This document shows positions 15,372 to 23,257 of a stretch of 36,559 nucleotides of DNA, piece after piece (within the stretch, counting starts at the first letter, position 1; each line of letters begins with the position of its first letter). The translations under genes and the position numbers were made by a program. Source of the stretch: Lachnospiraceae bacterium (GTDB taxonomy: Bacteria > Bacillota > Clostridia > Lachnospirales > Lachnospiraceae); the NCBI GenBank assembly GCA_016282915.1, contig JAEELW010000121.1:1-36559 (forward strand), read 5' to 3'. The notes under the pieces are model-generated. The model saw only the letters and a program-made list of their open reading frames with translations, had not been told where the DNA came from and made no database searches.

Positions 15372-16298
15372 ATGGCATACGAGCTGGATAAAAAGCTTGT
15401 GATCGGCGTTTCTTCGCGGGCACTCTTTGATATGTCCATGGAGAACGATATCTTTGAACGGCAGGGAGTGGAGGCTTTCTGCAAATATCAGGTGGAGCAT
15501 GAGAACGAGGTACTCGGTCCCGGTCCGGGCTTTGCACTGATCCGCTCGCTGCTGCATATCAATAAGCTGCCGGGACAGGAAGGGCGCGTGGAGGTGATCA
15601 TCATGTCGCGTAACAGTGCGGACACCTCTCTGCGTGTATTTAATTCCATCGAGCATTACGGCCTGGATATCACGCGTGCGGCGCTGGCCAGCGGCGCGCA
15701 GCTGGCGCCTTACCTCAATGCTTTTAAGACAGATCTCTTTCTGTCGGCCTATGAGGACGACGTGACCAGCGCGATCCGCGCCGGTATCGCTGCCGGCGTG
15801 ATCTACAGCGACGGCATCCATCATTACAGCATTCCGGAAAAGGAGGAGAAGGCGCAGATCCGTATCGCCTTTGACGGGGATGCGGTGCTCTTTTCCGATG
15901 AATCGGAGCGTATCTTCCAGGAAAACGGACTGGAGGCTTTTGAGGCAAATGAAAGGGAGAATGCGAAGGATACCTTGAAACAGGGACCTTTTGCGAAGCT
16001 GCTAAAGACCATCTCCGATCTGCAGAAGGAATTCCCGCCGGACAAGGTTCCCATCCGTACGGCACTTGTCACTTCAAGGAACGCCCCGGCGCATGAGCGC
16101 GTGATACGAACGCTCCGGGCCTGGAACGTTCGTATCGACGAGGCTTTCTTTCTGGGCGGAGTATCCAAAAAGGATGTGCTGGAAGCCTTCGGTGCACAGA
16201 TCTTTTTTGATGATCAGGCGGTGCATACGGAGCGGGCGAGCGAAGTAGTGCCGGCGGCAAGGGTTCCCAGCGCAGGCAGGGAAGAAAGAAAAGATTAA
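15372..16298 (+). CDS. cytosolic 5'-nucleotidase (NT5C1-like)
   Basis: 308 residues matching the 5'-nucleotidase family related to vertebrate cytosolic IA/IB enzymes, which dephosphorylate nucleoside monophosphates. Motifs: LVIGVSSRALFDMSMEN near the N-terminus (the family's nucleophile region), a central EVIIMSRNSADTSLRVFNSIEHYGLDITRAALASG, then IRIAFDGDAVLFSDESERIFQ (acid motif) and AFFLGGVSKKDVLEAFGAQIFFDDQ at the C-terminal metal-binding end. It follows the 76-residue gene with no gap. The last 15 residues are charged and low in complexity. Substrate preference (AMP, IMP or deoxynucleotides) cannot be read. Confidence 0.85.
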   Translation: MAYELDKKLVIGVSSRALFDMSMENDIFERQGVEAFCKYQVEHENEVLGPGPGFALIRSLLHINKLPGQEGRVEVIIMSRNSADTSLRVFNSIEHYGLDITRAALASGAQLAPYLNAFKTDLFLSAYEDDVTSAIRAGIAAGVIYSDGIHHYSIPEKEEKAQIRIAFDGDAVLFSDESERIFQENGLEAFEANERENAKDTLKQGPFAKLLKTISDLQKEFPPDKVPIRTALVTSRNAPAHERVIRTLRAWNVRIDEAFFLGGVSKKDVLEAFGAQIFFDDQAVHTERASEVVPAARVPSAGREERKD

Positions 16299-16391
16299 AG
16301 CTCCGCACACACGCACAGCCGAGCGGTACCGCGGCGTAAAAGAACGGCGGTATACGCCGCTAACTGTGTGCGAAGCTGAAAACAACAGCTT
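16299..16391 (+). promoter_or_regulatory. structured leader before metF, possible undescribed RNA switch
   Basis: Between the nucleotidase stop and metF. 16299-16311 pairs with 16365-16377 (12 of 13 pairs, single C-A mismatch). Inside are the perfect palindrome GCGGTACCGC (16323-16332) and an 8-bp stem GCGGCGTA (16331-16338) with TACGCCGC (16353-16360). The 3' strand of the outer stem (AAGCT, 16373-16377) can instead pair as AAGCTG (16373-16378) with CAGCTT (16386-16391), just before the metF ribosome binding site. The two folds exclude each other. No S-box, T-box, SMK, THF or cobalamin core is recognised. Confidence 0.45.
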
Positions 16392-16404
16392 TATGGAGTG
16401 AGAT

Positions 16405-17283
16405 ATGAAGATTTCAGAGATATTTGAGAAGGATACGCCCACATTATCCCTGGAGGTATTTCCGCCCAAAAACGATGAGGTTTATGACAAGGTGGAGAAG
16501 GCCACAGAGGAGATCGCGCGGCTTAAGCCGGATTTTATGAGCGTGACCTACGGCGCAGCAGGCAGTACGAGAAAGTATACCGTCGACAGCGCAAAACTCA
16601 TTCAGAAAGCCGGTGTGACGGCGCTGGCGCATCTGACCTGCGTCAACGCCTCCGAAGAAAGCATAAAGGAGCAGCTTGAAAGGCTGAAAGAGGCCGGGAT
16701 CGAGAATATCCTTGCACTCCGGGGCGATCTGCCCGAAGGCGTGGAAGGGACGGATGACTGGGTGTTCAAACACGCCAGCGAGCTGATCCCCGTGATCCGC
16801 AAATACGGGGATTTCTGTATCGGCGGCGCCTGCTATCCGGAAAAGCATCCGGAAGCGGCGGATATGAAAACGGATATCGCCAATATAAAGAAAAAGACGG
16901 ATGCGGGCTGTGAATTCCTGACCACGCAGATGTTTTTTGACAATAATATCTTTTATAACTATCTCTACCGTCTGCGGGAAGCCGGCGTGACGGTCCCTGT
17001 GGTGGCCGGGATCATGCCTGTGACCAACGCAAAGCAGATGGAGAGGATACTGAAGCTTTCCCAGGCCTTTATACCACGGCGTTATGTCGCACTTCTGGAC
17101 CGTTTCGGGAGCGAGCCGGAAAAGATGAAGCAGGCAGCTATTGCCTATGCAACGGACCAGATCCTCGATCTGCTCTGTAACGGCATCGAACATATCCATA
17201 TCTATACCATGAACCGGCCGGAGGTGGCGGCAAAGATCCAGGAGAACCTTTCCGAGATCATTCCTTCCTGCAGGAGGGGCTGA
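16405..17283 (+). CDS. metF: 5,10-methylenetetrahydrofolate reductase
   Basis: 292 residues, normal MetF length. It reduces 5,10-methylene-THF to 5-methyl-THF with an FAD cofactor, feeding methionine synthase. Motifs: TLSLEVFPPKND at the N-terminus with the catalytic Glu, FMSVTYGAAGSTR, ALAHLTCVNAS, ILALRGDLPEG (folate/flavin site), IGGACYPEKHPEA and FLTTQMFFDN, ending HIHIYTMNRPEVA. GGAG lies six bases before the ATG. A structured leader precedes it, and its TGA overlaps the ATG of the MetH reactivation gene by one base, which ties the two into one pathway. Firm assignment. Confidence 0.96.
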   Translation: MKISEIFEKDTPTLSLEVFPPKNDEVYDKVEKATEEIARLKPDFMSVTYGAAGSTRKYTVDSAKLIQKAGVTALAHLTCVNASEESIKEQLERLKEAGIENILALRGDLPEGVEGTDDWVFKHASELIPVIRKYGDFCIGGACYPEKHPEAADMKTDIANIKKKTDAGCEFLTTQMFFDNNIFYNYLYRLREAGVTVPVVAGIMPVTNAKQMERILKLSQAFIPRRYVALLDRFGSEPEKMKQAAIAYATDQILDLLCNGIEHIHIYTMNRPEVAAKIQENLSEIIPSCRRG

Positions 17284-17915
17284 TGGATCCCACGGTACAG
17301 ATCTGGATCGCGGAATCCGAAAAGCTGGATATTTCCATGCGGGAAGTGCGGCGTTATCTGGGATACAGCCGTATGGCGATACAGGAGCCCACGGAGGAGG
17401 ATGATACACAGATCTCGGAGGTGATCGAAAGCGTAAGGCCCATCATCGCCGGAAAAGCCTGCTATTGCCGTTATCCCCTTAAACTTACCGAAACGGATAT
17501 CGTGGAACTTCCTTACGGAAGCGTTCACAGCTCGCATCTTTACGAGCGTCTGCGCGGCTGCAGTGAACTCTGGATCTTTGCGGCCACCATCGGAGCGGCT
17601 TTTGACCGGATGCTCGCCAGGGAAAGCCTGCGTTCCATGACAAAGGCAGCTCTTCTCCAGTCGGTGGGTGCCGCAGCGATCGAAGCGGTGTGCGATGCGC
17701 TGAATGCAGAGCTTGCGGAGATCGCCGAAAGCGAAGGAAAAAGCCTTTGCCCCCGTTACAGTCCGGGCTATGGCAACTATTTACTGGAAAACCAGAAAGG
17801 AGTATTTGCGCTGCTCAATCCGTCAAAGCATATCGGACTGAGCCTGACGGACAGCCTGCTCATGAAGCCGGAAAAATCCGTGACGGCGCTGATCGGCATT
17901 AGGGATAAGACATGA
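17283..17915 (+). CDS. stand-alone methionine synthase reactivation-domain protein
   Basis: 210 residues matching the AdoMet-binding activation domain that forms the C-terminus of long MetH proteins. It supplies the methyl group for reductive rescue of inactive cob(II)alamin. Features: LDISMREVRRYLGY at the N-terminus, ELWIFAATIGAAFDRML, QSVGAAAIEAVCDALNAEL, and the diagnostic RYSPGYGNYLLENQ (about residues 158-171) before PSKHIGLSLTDSLLMKPEKSVTALIG. The MetH encoded at 23258 ends after its B12 domain, so this protein should act in trans. It starts on the last base of the metF stop and overlaps the next gene by ATGA. The function is strongly supported by fold and context. Confidence 0.9.
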   Translation: MDPTVQIWIAESEKLDISMREVRRYLGYSRMAIQEPTEEDDTQISEVIESVRPIIAGKACYCRYPLKLTETDIVELPYGSVHSSHLYERLRGCSELWIFAATIGAAFDRMLARESLRSMTKAALLQSVGAAAIEAVCDALNAELAEIAESEGKSLCPRYSPGYGNYLLENQKGVFALLNPSKHIGLSLTDSLLMKPEKSVTALIGIRDKT

Positions 17916-18520
17916 TAACCATACAGCTCTCACAAACGGATATGATACTTCTTCTGGCGCTTCTGACCGTGGCTGCGGGCGTGGTCTGCTTTGCGGGCTT
18001 CCGCATCTATAAGCTGGCCCTGGCGCTGATCGGCTTTGCCGTGGGCTTTTCCCGTTCGCAGTACTGGCTTTCCTATCTGACGCTGCCGGAGACCACAACG
18101 CTGATCCTGCAGCTGGTGATCGCGCTCTTATGCGCCGTCCTCTCCTGGTGCTTTGTGCGCCTGGGGATCTTTATCGGCGCCTATCATTTCGCACAGCTGC
18201 ATATTTCGGCCATACTGACTTCACTGCTGGCGCAGCAGCTGGATATCCCGGATATCGCCTATCCGCTTTTTTCCGCGGCAGCCGGAGCGGGTATCGCCTG
18301 GCTCTGTGCTTACATTGCCGTAAAAGCCGAACGTCCCGTTGTGGTGATCCTCACCTCCGTACTGGGAGCGTTTGCCGCGGTAGAGATCCTGCGCTGGCTC
18401 TTGCCTTTTCTTCCGGTGGATACACAGGCGATCCAACAGCTTCCGGAGCTGGTATTTCTGGTCGCAAAAGCGCTGCTGGCACTGGCCGGGATCGCGGTGC
18501 AGCGGCCCGTGGGGAAATAG
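17912..18520 (+). CDS. polytopic membrane protein, TMEM198/TM7SF3-like
   Basis: 202 residues with about seven hydrophobic helices and very few charges. The N-terminal run (LLLALLTVAAGVVCFAGFRIYKLALALIGFAVGF) has the glycine-rich pattern of the TM7S3/TM198-like (DUF4203) domain; this assignment is tentative. No signal peptide, active-site motif or large loop. It overlaps the MetH reactivation gene by four bases (ATGA) and ends three bases before the SNF2 gene, so it is clearly in the operon, but neither neighbour explains it. Confidence 0.75.
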   Translation: MITIQLSQTDMILLLALLTVAAGVVCFAGFRIYKLALALIGFAVGFSRSQYWLSYLTLPETTTLILQLVIALLCAVLSWCFVRLGIFIGAYHFAQLHISAILTSLLAQQLDIPDIAYPLFSAAAGAGIAWLCAYIAVKAERPVVVILTSVLGAFAAVEILRWLLPFLPVDTQAIQQLPELVFLVAKALLALAGIAVQRPVGK

Positions 18521-18523
18521 ACT

Positions 18524-20140
18524 ATGGGGATCGCAGATGCTTTAAAAAATTGGAAACTGGCACCGAGTGCCGAAAATGACCGGGATCTGGTGGATGCAGT
18601 GAATGCCACCGAACTGGATACTTCCCTGCTTTCCGCAAAGCTGAGGGGCTATCAGCTCTTCGGCGCAAGATATATCCTGAAACAGAAGCATGTACTCCTC
18701 GGTGACGAGATGGGCCTCGGAAAGACGATACAGGCCATCGCCGTGATCGCACATCTGTCCGCAAAGGGGGCAGGTCGTTTTCTTGTGGTCTGTCCCTTAA
18801 GTGTCATGGTCAACTGGGCCAGGGAGATCGAAAAGCATTCCCTTTTGAAAGCTGTAGCCATCCATGGGAACGACCGCGGGGAGGAATATGAACGCTGGCG
18901 GACGGAAGGCTGCGTGGGCGTGACCAGCTATGAGACCCTGGAACGGCTGCCGATGAAGGAGATCAAAGCACTGGATATGCTGGTGGTGGATGAAGCCCAT
19001 AATGTGAAGAATTCTAAAGCGCGGCGTACGCAGAACGTGCTGCTGCTGGTACAGAAGGCGGAACGCGTGCTCTATATGACCGGAACACCGCTGGAAAACC
19101 GCCTGGAAGAGATGCGCTATCTGATCGAGAGCATCGACCATGCCACCGGCGTGAAGCTGAAGATGCTTCCGTCCGTGATGAACAAGCAGTTTGCGGATAT
19201 GATCAGCCATGTCTATCTGCGGCGCAACCGCGAGGATGTGCTGACCGAGCTTCCGGAGCTCATCGAGACCGAAGAGTGGATCGAGATGAACGAGACGGAA
19301 AAGAAGGCCTATAAAGAGAGTCTGAAAAGCAAAAACTTCATGGCGGTGCGGCGTATCTCCTGGAATGCCGGGGAAGCCAGCGGAAAGCTTACGCGTCTGA
19401 AAGAGCTCTGCGAAGAAGCAAAGGAAGACGGACGCAGGGTGCTGGTCTTTTCCTATTTTCTGGATACGCTGGAGATCTGTGAGAGTGCACTGGGAGCAGA
19501 CTGTGTGGGAAGGATCGACGGCGGCCTGTCGCCCCTGAAACGACAGGAGCTGGTGGACCGTTTCAGGGAAGCCTCGGACGGAGCCGTGCTCCTGGGACAG
19601 GTGACCGCGGCCGGTGTGGGACTCAATATACAGGCGGCTTCCGTAGTGATCTTCTGCGAGCCGCAGTTAAAACCCTCTATGGAGGAGCAGGCCATTGCAA
19701 GGGCCTACCGCATGGGGCAGGAGCGGGGCGTGACGGTCTACCGCCTGCTCATAAAGGACGGCATTGACGAACGCATCCTTGAGATCCTGAAGGAAAAACA
19801 GAAGCTTTTTGAGAACTACGCCGACCGTTCCGTGGTCGGTGATGAAGATATGAAGAAGAACCGCGAGGCCTATATCCAGGAAGTGATGGAAGACGAGCTT
19901 AAGCGGCTGGAGGGGAAGGATACGGAAGGAGTTCCTGGGGTTGAAGCGCATACGGCTGCGGAAGAAGCTCCGGCCGTGGAGGAGCATGCGGCTGTGAAGG
20001 GAATGCCTGCGGCGGAGGAGAGTCCGCGCGGAGAAGCATCGAACAGTGAAACGCTTCCTTCAGAGATAGAGCCTGCTTATTCTTCTACGGAGCAGGAGAA
20101 GGATCAGGGAGCAGCACCGCCTCCGGATAATAATCCCTGA
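18524..20140 (+). CDS. compact SNF2-family ATPase/helicase
   Basis: 538 residues. The N-terminal lobe holds LRGYQLFGARYIL (about 40-52), Walker A GDEMGLGKT (60-68), FLVVCPLSVMVNWAREIEKH, the DEAH box (156-159) and MTGTPLENRLEEM. The C-terminal lobe holds VLVFSYFLDTLEICE, GQVTAAGVGLNIQAASVVIF and RAYRMGQERGVTVYRLLIKDGIDERI. This is the Swi2/Snf2 layout, but without the N-terminal SWIM zinc finger or long extensions of typical bacterial homologues. It likely translocates on duplex DNA or remodels protein-DNA complexes. The last 70 residues are a low-complexity Ala/Glu/Pro tail, and the final 56 bases overlap the end of the convergent SGNH gene. Confidence 0.9.
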   Translation: MGIADALKNWKLAPSAENDRDLVDAVNATELDTSLLSAKLRGYQLFGARYILKQKHVLLGDEMGLGKTIQAIAVIAHLSAKGAGRFLVVCPLSVMVNWAREIEKHSLLKAVAIHGNDRGEEYERWRTEGCVGVTSYETLERLPMKEIKALDMLVVDEAHNVKNSKARRTQNVLLLVQKAERVLYMTGTPLENRLEEMRYLIESIDHATGVKLKMLPSVMNKQFADMISHVYLRRNREDVLTELPELIETEEWIEMNETEKKAYKESLKSKNFMAVRRISWNAGEASGKLTRLKELCEEAKEDGRRVLVFSYFLDTLEICESALGADCVGRIDGGLSPLKRQELVDRFREASDGAVLLGQVTAAGVGLNIQAASVVIFCEPQLKPSMEEQAIARAYRMGQERGVTVYRLLIKDGIDERILEILKEKQKLFENYADRSVVGDEDMKKNREAYIQEVMEDELKRLEGKDTEGVPGVEAHTAAEEAPAVEEHAAVKGMPAAEESPRGEASNSETLPSEIEPAYSSTEQEKDQGAAPPPDNNP

Positions 20141-21194
20141 TCTCTTCGGAAGAAAAACGGCGGATGCGCTCATCCATGCGCGCGATCCCTTCTTCGGTAT
20201 TTTCTTTTGTCATGATGCAGCGCCCTGCTGCCATGTCCTCAAAAAGCTTAAAGTTCACTTCCGGAGAAAAATGCGACACATCCATGTAATTATCCAGCTC
20301 GCAGTAAGTTTCCTCTGCAAAAAAGGCGTAGAGCTTTACATTATCACAGTCGGAAAAGGCCGTGCTTAAGCGGCGCAGCAGTTCACGATCCGCTTCCAGT
20401 TCGCCACCGCGTAACTCCTGATCCCACCATAAAAGGGAGGAGGGAGGGAAGAAGAGTACGAATTCCGTTTCCGGATGGGCTTTGATCCGTTCCTTTAGCA
20501 TGCGGAGGTTTTCGGGCAGGTATTTCAGCAGTTCTTCCACGGGCTGCATCTCTTCAAAGCTCTCCGCGGGTTCATAGTGTATGATCATGGCCTCAGCCGA
20601 AAAAGTCTTGGTCCGGTACCAGTCGTAGGCTTCCCCCTCGTCATAATCCAGCACGGTATTGCAGGCCAGCTGCAGAGGGATCTTCTTTAAGAGCACATCC
20701 TTGTTCCATAGGTATTTTCCGTCATTTAAGGGATTTCGGTCCAGCAGGAAGGAATAGTCAAAGCCGTCCAGAGTGGCAGACGGATCCGCGCAGAGTATGG
20801 ATTTGTCAATGCAGTAGAAGACTCTTTCGAGTTTCTGCGCTTCAAAGGCGCGGTCCATATAAAAGCAGAGTTCGGCGTTGCTGCCGCCCGCGCGTATCGC
20901 TTTTACGGCTTGGTTGCCATAGAGTTCTTCGATCCAGTGTGTATTGGTATTCTCCACGAGGGAATTGCCCAGGACGATGCTGTCGTAGGAAAAGTGGTCG
21001 AGGGTGCCGGCGACCTGCCAGTCCCGGTCCTGAAGCACGGCCTTCATGTTCCCGAGCGGTGCGTGATAATGGTAAAAAGGATCAAAGAGTATCACGATCC
21101 CGGCAATGGCAGCCAGAAAGAGCAGGCTTGATAAGGCAAGCCTTTTCAGAAAGCGTATGTTGTTTTTCTCACCTGTATCTGACATATTTTTCAT
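20085..21194 (-). CDS. membrane-anchored SGNH-like protein, partner of the MBOAT acyltransferase
   Basis: 369 residues. One N-terminal membrane helix (about 15-37, LKRLALSSLLFLAAIAGIVILF) precedes FDPFYHYHAP, then an extracellular domain with SIVLGNSLVENTN (GNS in place of GDS, about residue 75) and, near the C-terminus, YMDVSHFSPEVNFKLFEDMA (Asp/His pair, DVSH). This resembles SGNH/DltD/AlgX-like proteins that accept or transfer acyl groups with MBOAT enzymes. The MBOAT gene lies upstream on the same strand. The start codon lies inside a five-unit tandem repeat; ATG 21194 has a poor ribosome binding site, and ATG 21185 is an alternative. The family call is by motif and context; the target polymer is unknown. 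Confidence 0.75.
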   Translation of the reverse strand: MKNMSDTGEKNNIRFLKRLALSSLLFLAAIAGIVILFDPFYHYHAPLGNMKAVLQDRDWQVAGTLDHFSYDSIVLGNSLVENTNTHWIEELYGNQAVKAIRAGGSNAELCFYMDRAFEAQKLERVFYCIDKSILCADPSATLDGFDYSFLLDRNPLNDGKYLWNKDVLLKKIPLQLACNTVLDYDEGEAYDWYRTKTFSAEAMIIHYEPAESFEEMQPVEELLKYLPENLRMLKERIKAHPETEFVLFFPPSSLLWWDQELRGGELEADRELLRRLSTAFSDCDNVKLYAFFAEETYCELDNYMDVSHFSPEVNFKLFEDMAAGRCIMTKENTEEGIARMDERIRRFSSEEIRDYYPEAVLLPDPSPAP

Positions 21195-21303
21195 ACCTGT
21201 AAGTATTTCTTTTTCAAAGCTGTAGGCATTCTCTTTTCAAAGCTATATGGTATTTCCTGTTCAAAGCTGTAATAATTCCATTTTCATGCCTGTAAGTATT
21301 TCC
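21188..21303 (-). repeat. five degenerate 23-24-bp tandem repeats over the SGNH start codon
   Basis: Units at 21188-21210, 21211-21233, 21234-21257, 21258-21280 and 21281-21303. Read on the minus strand, each ends in a start-like ATGAAAA, TTGAAAA or TTGAACA preceded by TACAG or similar. The unit at 21188-21210 contains the true start ATGAAAA of the SGNH gene. The rest of the gap (21304-21440) shows no clear signal. Confidence 0.8.
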
Positions 21304-21440
21304 GGATCGATCCTGCTTTATATTCCTGCGCTGATAATTCTGTTGAAAAATGATACGGATCGGATTTTATCAATGCCGGAGAGCTGATCTGCCGGGGCTG
21401 TAATTTCTTCCTGCTCATTCGGTCAGTAAGCAGCCGAAAG

Positions 21441-22907
21441 TCAGAAGTTAAAATACAGGAAGGTGCTCACCTGGTTCAGCGAGACCACCTCGCAGGCAAA
21501 GAGCAGTGCCAGGAGCAGGGTAAAGCGGAAACGCCATCCCTTTGCGGCTTCGTCCTCCACGAGCTGACGGGCGTTCCTGCCGTGAAGAAGGAAGGCGGCG
21601 ATGAGCAGCAGGACAGCGAGCAGGCCGATGCAGACGTATGCGCTGTACTGCGGGGCAAGGGCTTCCACGGCTCTTGTGATCATGTAAAACTCAGGCACTA
21701 CCGCCAGGCAGGAGCAGAGCTCCGGGAAGAAGTGCACGCCGGCCGGGGTGAACATCGCCTTCAGCATGCGCAGCATAAAATCGATGCTGCCGCTGCGGAA
21801 TATCATCTGTGATATAACAATAAATACAAAGGTGAAGAACCAGGAAACAAAACCCTCTTTCAGGCGGAAGTGTTTCCTGCGGCTGTAGAGTACGCCCAGG
21901 CCCTGCAGGGCGCCCCAGATCACGAAGGTCCAGGCAGCACCGTGCCAGAGGCCGCTTAAGACAAAGACCAGGAAGATATTGAAGGCGGTACGGAACTGCC
22001 CGCAGCGGCTGCCGCCCAGGGGGATATAGACATAGCGTGTAAAAAAGCGCGTCAGTGTCATATGCCAGCGGCTCCAGTGCTCCCGTATGCCGTGGGCTTT
22101 TAAAGGAGAGTCAAAATTCTCCGGCAGGGAGAAGCCGAACATGGAAGCAAGCCCCCTGGCCATATCGCAGTAGGCACTGAAATCGAAATAGAGCTGGATC
22201 GCATAGCAGAGTGCCACCATCCAGGCGGAAGGCGTATCGATCCAGTAGATCTTTTCAAAACCGAAATCCACCACGCGTCCGAAGAGATCCGCGATCAGCA
22301 TCTTTTTTGCAAGACCGAGGATGAAGAGGGAGATGCCTTTGGAGAAGCGGCCGCTGTCGAAGCGTCGGAGGGAAAGGTCGCGGAACTGCGGAATGAGCTC
22401 GTCGGAGAGTACGATGGGTCCCGCGATGAGCTGGGGGAAGAAACAGACGTAGGCAGCGTATTCGTCAAAACGGAGAGCTTTTTCGGGCGTTCGGTAGGTA
22501 TCGATCAGGCAGGAAAGCTGCTGCAGGGTATAGAAACTGATGCCCAGGGGCAGGAGGATGTTCTTTAAAGGATAGTCTTTTCCGGCCAGGTCATTGATGA
22601 TGCCGATCAGAAAGTCCGTATATTTAAAATAGCCCAGCAGTCCGAGATTGGCGGTGATGCCCAGGACGAGCAGGGCTTTTCTTCCTTTTCGGATATGCCG
22701 CAGTGCGAGGATGAAGAGATAGTTCACCGCGATGCTGGATAGGATGAGGATCAGATAGGCCGGGTGAAAATAGCCGTAAAAAAACAAAGAAGCCGCACAG
22801 AGGAACCAGAGGGAAGGGCGGTGAAGTTTAATGCGGTTCAGCCCGTACCAGCCAAGCAGCGTCAGCGGGAGAAAGGCAAATATGAAGATTGCGGAATTAA
22901 ATAGCAT
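21441..22907 (-). CDS. MBOAT-family O-acyltransferase (AlgI/DltB-like)
   Basis: I place the start at ATG 22907 (MLFNSAIFIFAFLPLTLLGW), which has GGAGGG five bases upstream; the longer frame to 22943 has no such site. About 488 residues with ten or more membrane helices. Conserved MBOAT stretches: ISFYTLQQLSCLIDTYR, FFPQLIAGPIVL, IQLYFDFSAYCDMARGLASMFGF, HWSRWHMTLTRFFTRYVYIPLGG and the catalytic-histidine segment SGLWHGAAWTFVIWG. Such enzymes move acyl groups across the membrane to O-acylate secreted polysaccharides or teichoic acids. The SGNH-like gene follows on the same strand. The acceptor is not identifiable. No dlt genes are nearby. Confidence 0.92.
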   Translation of the reverse strand: MLFNSAIFIFAFLPLTLLGWYGLNRIKLHRPSLWFLCAASLFFYGYFHPAYLILILSSIAVNYLFILALRHIRKGRKALLVLGITANLGLLGYFKYTDFLIGIINDLAGKDYPLKNILLPLGISFYTLQQLSCLIDTYRTPEKALRFDEYAAYVCFFPQLIAGPIVLSDELIPQFRDLSLRRFDSGRFSKGISLFILGLAKKMLIADLFGRVVDFGFEKIYWIDTPSAWMVALCYAIQLYFDFSAYCDMARGLASMFGFSLPENFDSPLKAHGIREHWSRWHMTLTRFFTRYVYIPLGGSRCGQFRTAFNIFLVFVLSGLWHGAAWTFVIWGALQGLGVLYSRRKHFRLKEGFVSWFFTFVFIVISQMIFRSGSIDFMLRMLKAMFTPAGVHFFPELCSCLAVVPEFYMITRAVEALAPQYSAYVCIGLLAVLLLIAAFLLHGRNARQLVEDEAAKGWRFRFTLLLALLFACEVVSLNQVSTFLYFNF

Positions 22908-22991
22908 CGAAACCCTCCGGGATCCGCTTACGGCATTTTGCAAACGCCGGCATACGGCAGTCTTTTCCCATTAAGGAAAACATACCGTACA

Positions 22992-23020
22992 ATTATATGA
23001 TGCGGCTGTGAAAAAGGCAA
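22992..23020 (-). promoter_or_regulatory. promoter of the MBOAT-SGNH pair
   Basis: On the minus strand TTGCCT (23020-23015) and a perfect TATAAT (22997-22992) are separated by exactly 17 bases. The leader to the MBOAT start would be about 78 bases. Confidence 0.75.
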
Positions 23021-23106
23021 GGCGATACGTGATCGTAAGGCTTGCTGTTTGGTGGCAGACAGGCCGCTGAACGTAACTCATAGGGCCCTGGTGGGTAAAA
23101 TCCGGA

Positions 23107-23135
23107 TTGACCCTGACAAAATTATATAATAAGAT
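23107..23135 (+). promoter_or_regulatory. metH promoter
   Basis: TTGACC (23107-23112), 17-base spacer, TAAGAT (23130-23135). A TATAAT at 23125-23130 overlaps but has no matching -35 box. Transcription would start near 23142. Confidence 0.65.
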
Positions 23136-23257
23136 TACAAATGGACGGACAGTGTATTTTTGACAGGCTGCAGGCACATTACATTCAGTGGCTGGCAGGC
23201 CACCGAGCAGTCACGATGCAGGGTTCCGTCACAGCATGGGAAACGGGAGTATATGAT

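Larger units (their letters stand above)
22908..23257. other. 350-bp divergent promoter region between MBOAT and metH
   Basis: Holds the minus-strand MBOAT promoter (22992-23020), the plus-strand metH promoter (23107-23135) and a metH leader of about 115 bases with a small GTGGC/GCCAC hairpin near 23190-23205. I looked for S-box and cobalamin riboswitch cores and saw neither. A 68-codon minus-strand frame across both promoters is not a credible gene. Confidence 0.55.

Noticed and set aside
22971-23177. 68-codon minus-strand frame between MBOAT and metH
   Set aside because: It spans both divergent promoters, has no ribosome binding site and no family similarity.
23141-23257. N-terminal extension of MetH
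   Set aside because: The segment follows the promoter as leader; the ATG at 23258 has a good ribosome binding site and starts where MetH family proteins start.
23142-23257. SAM or cobalamin riboswitch in the metH leader
   Set aside because: The conserved cores of S-box and B12 riboswitches were not found; only a small GTGGC/GCCAC hairpin is present.
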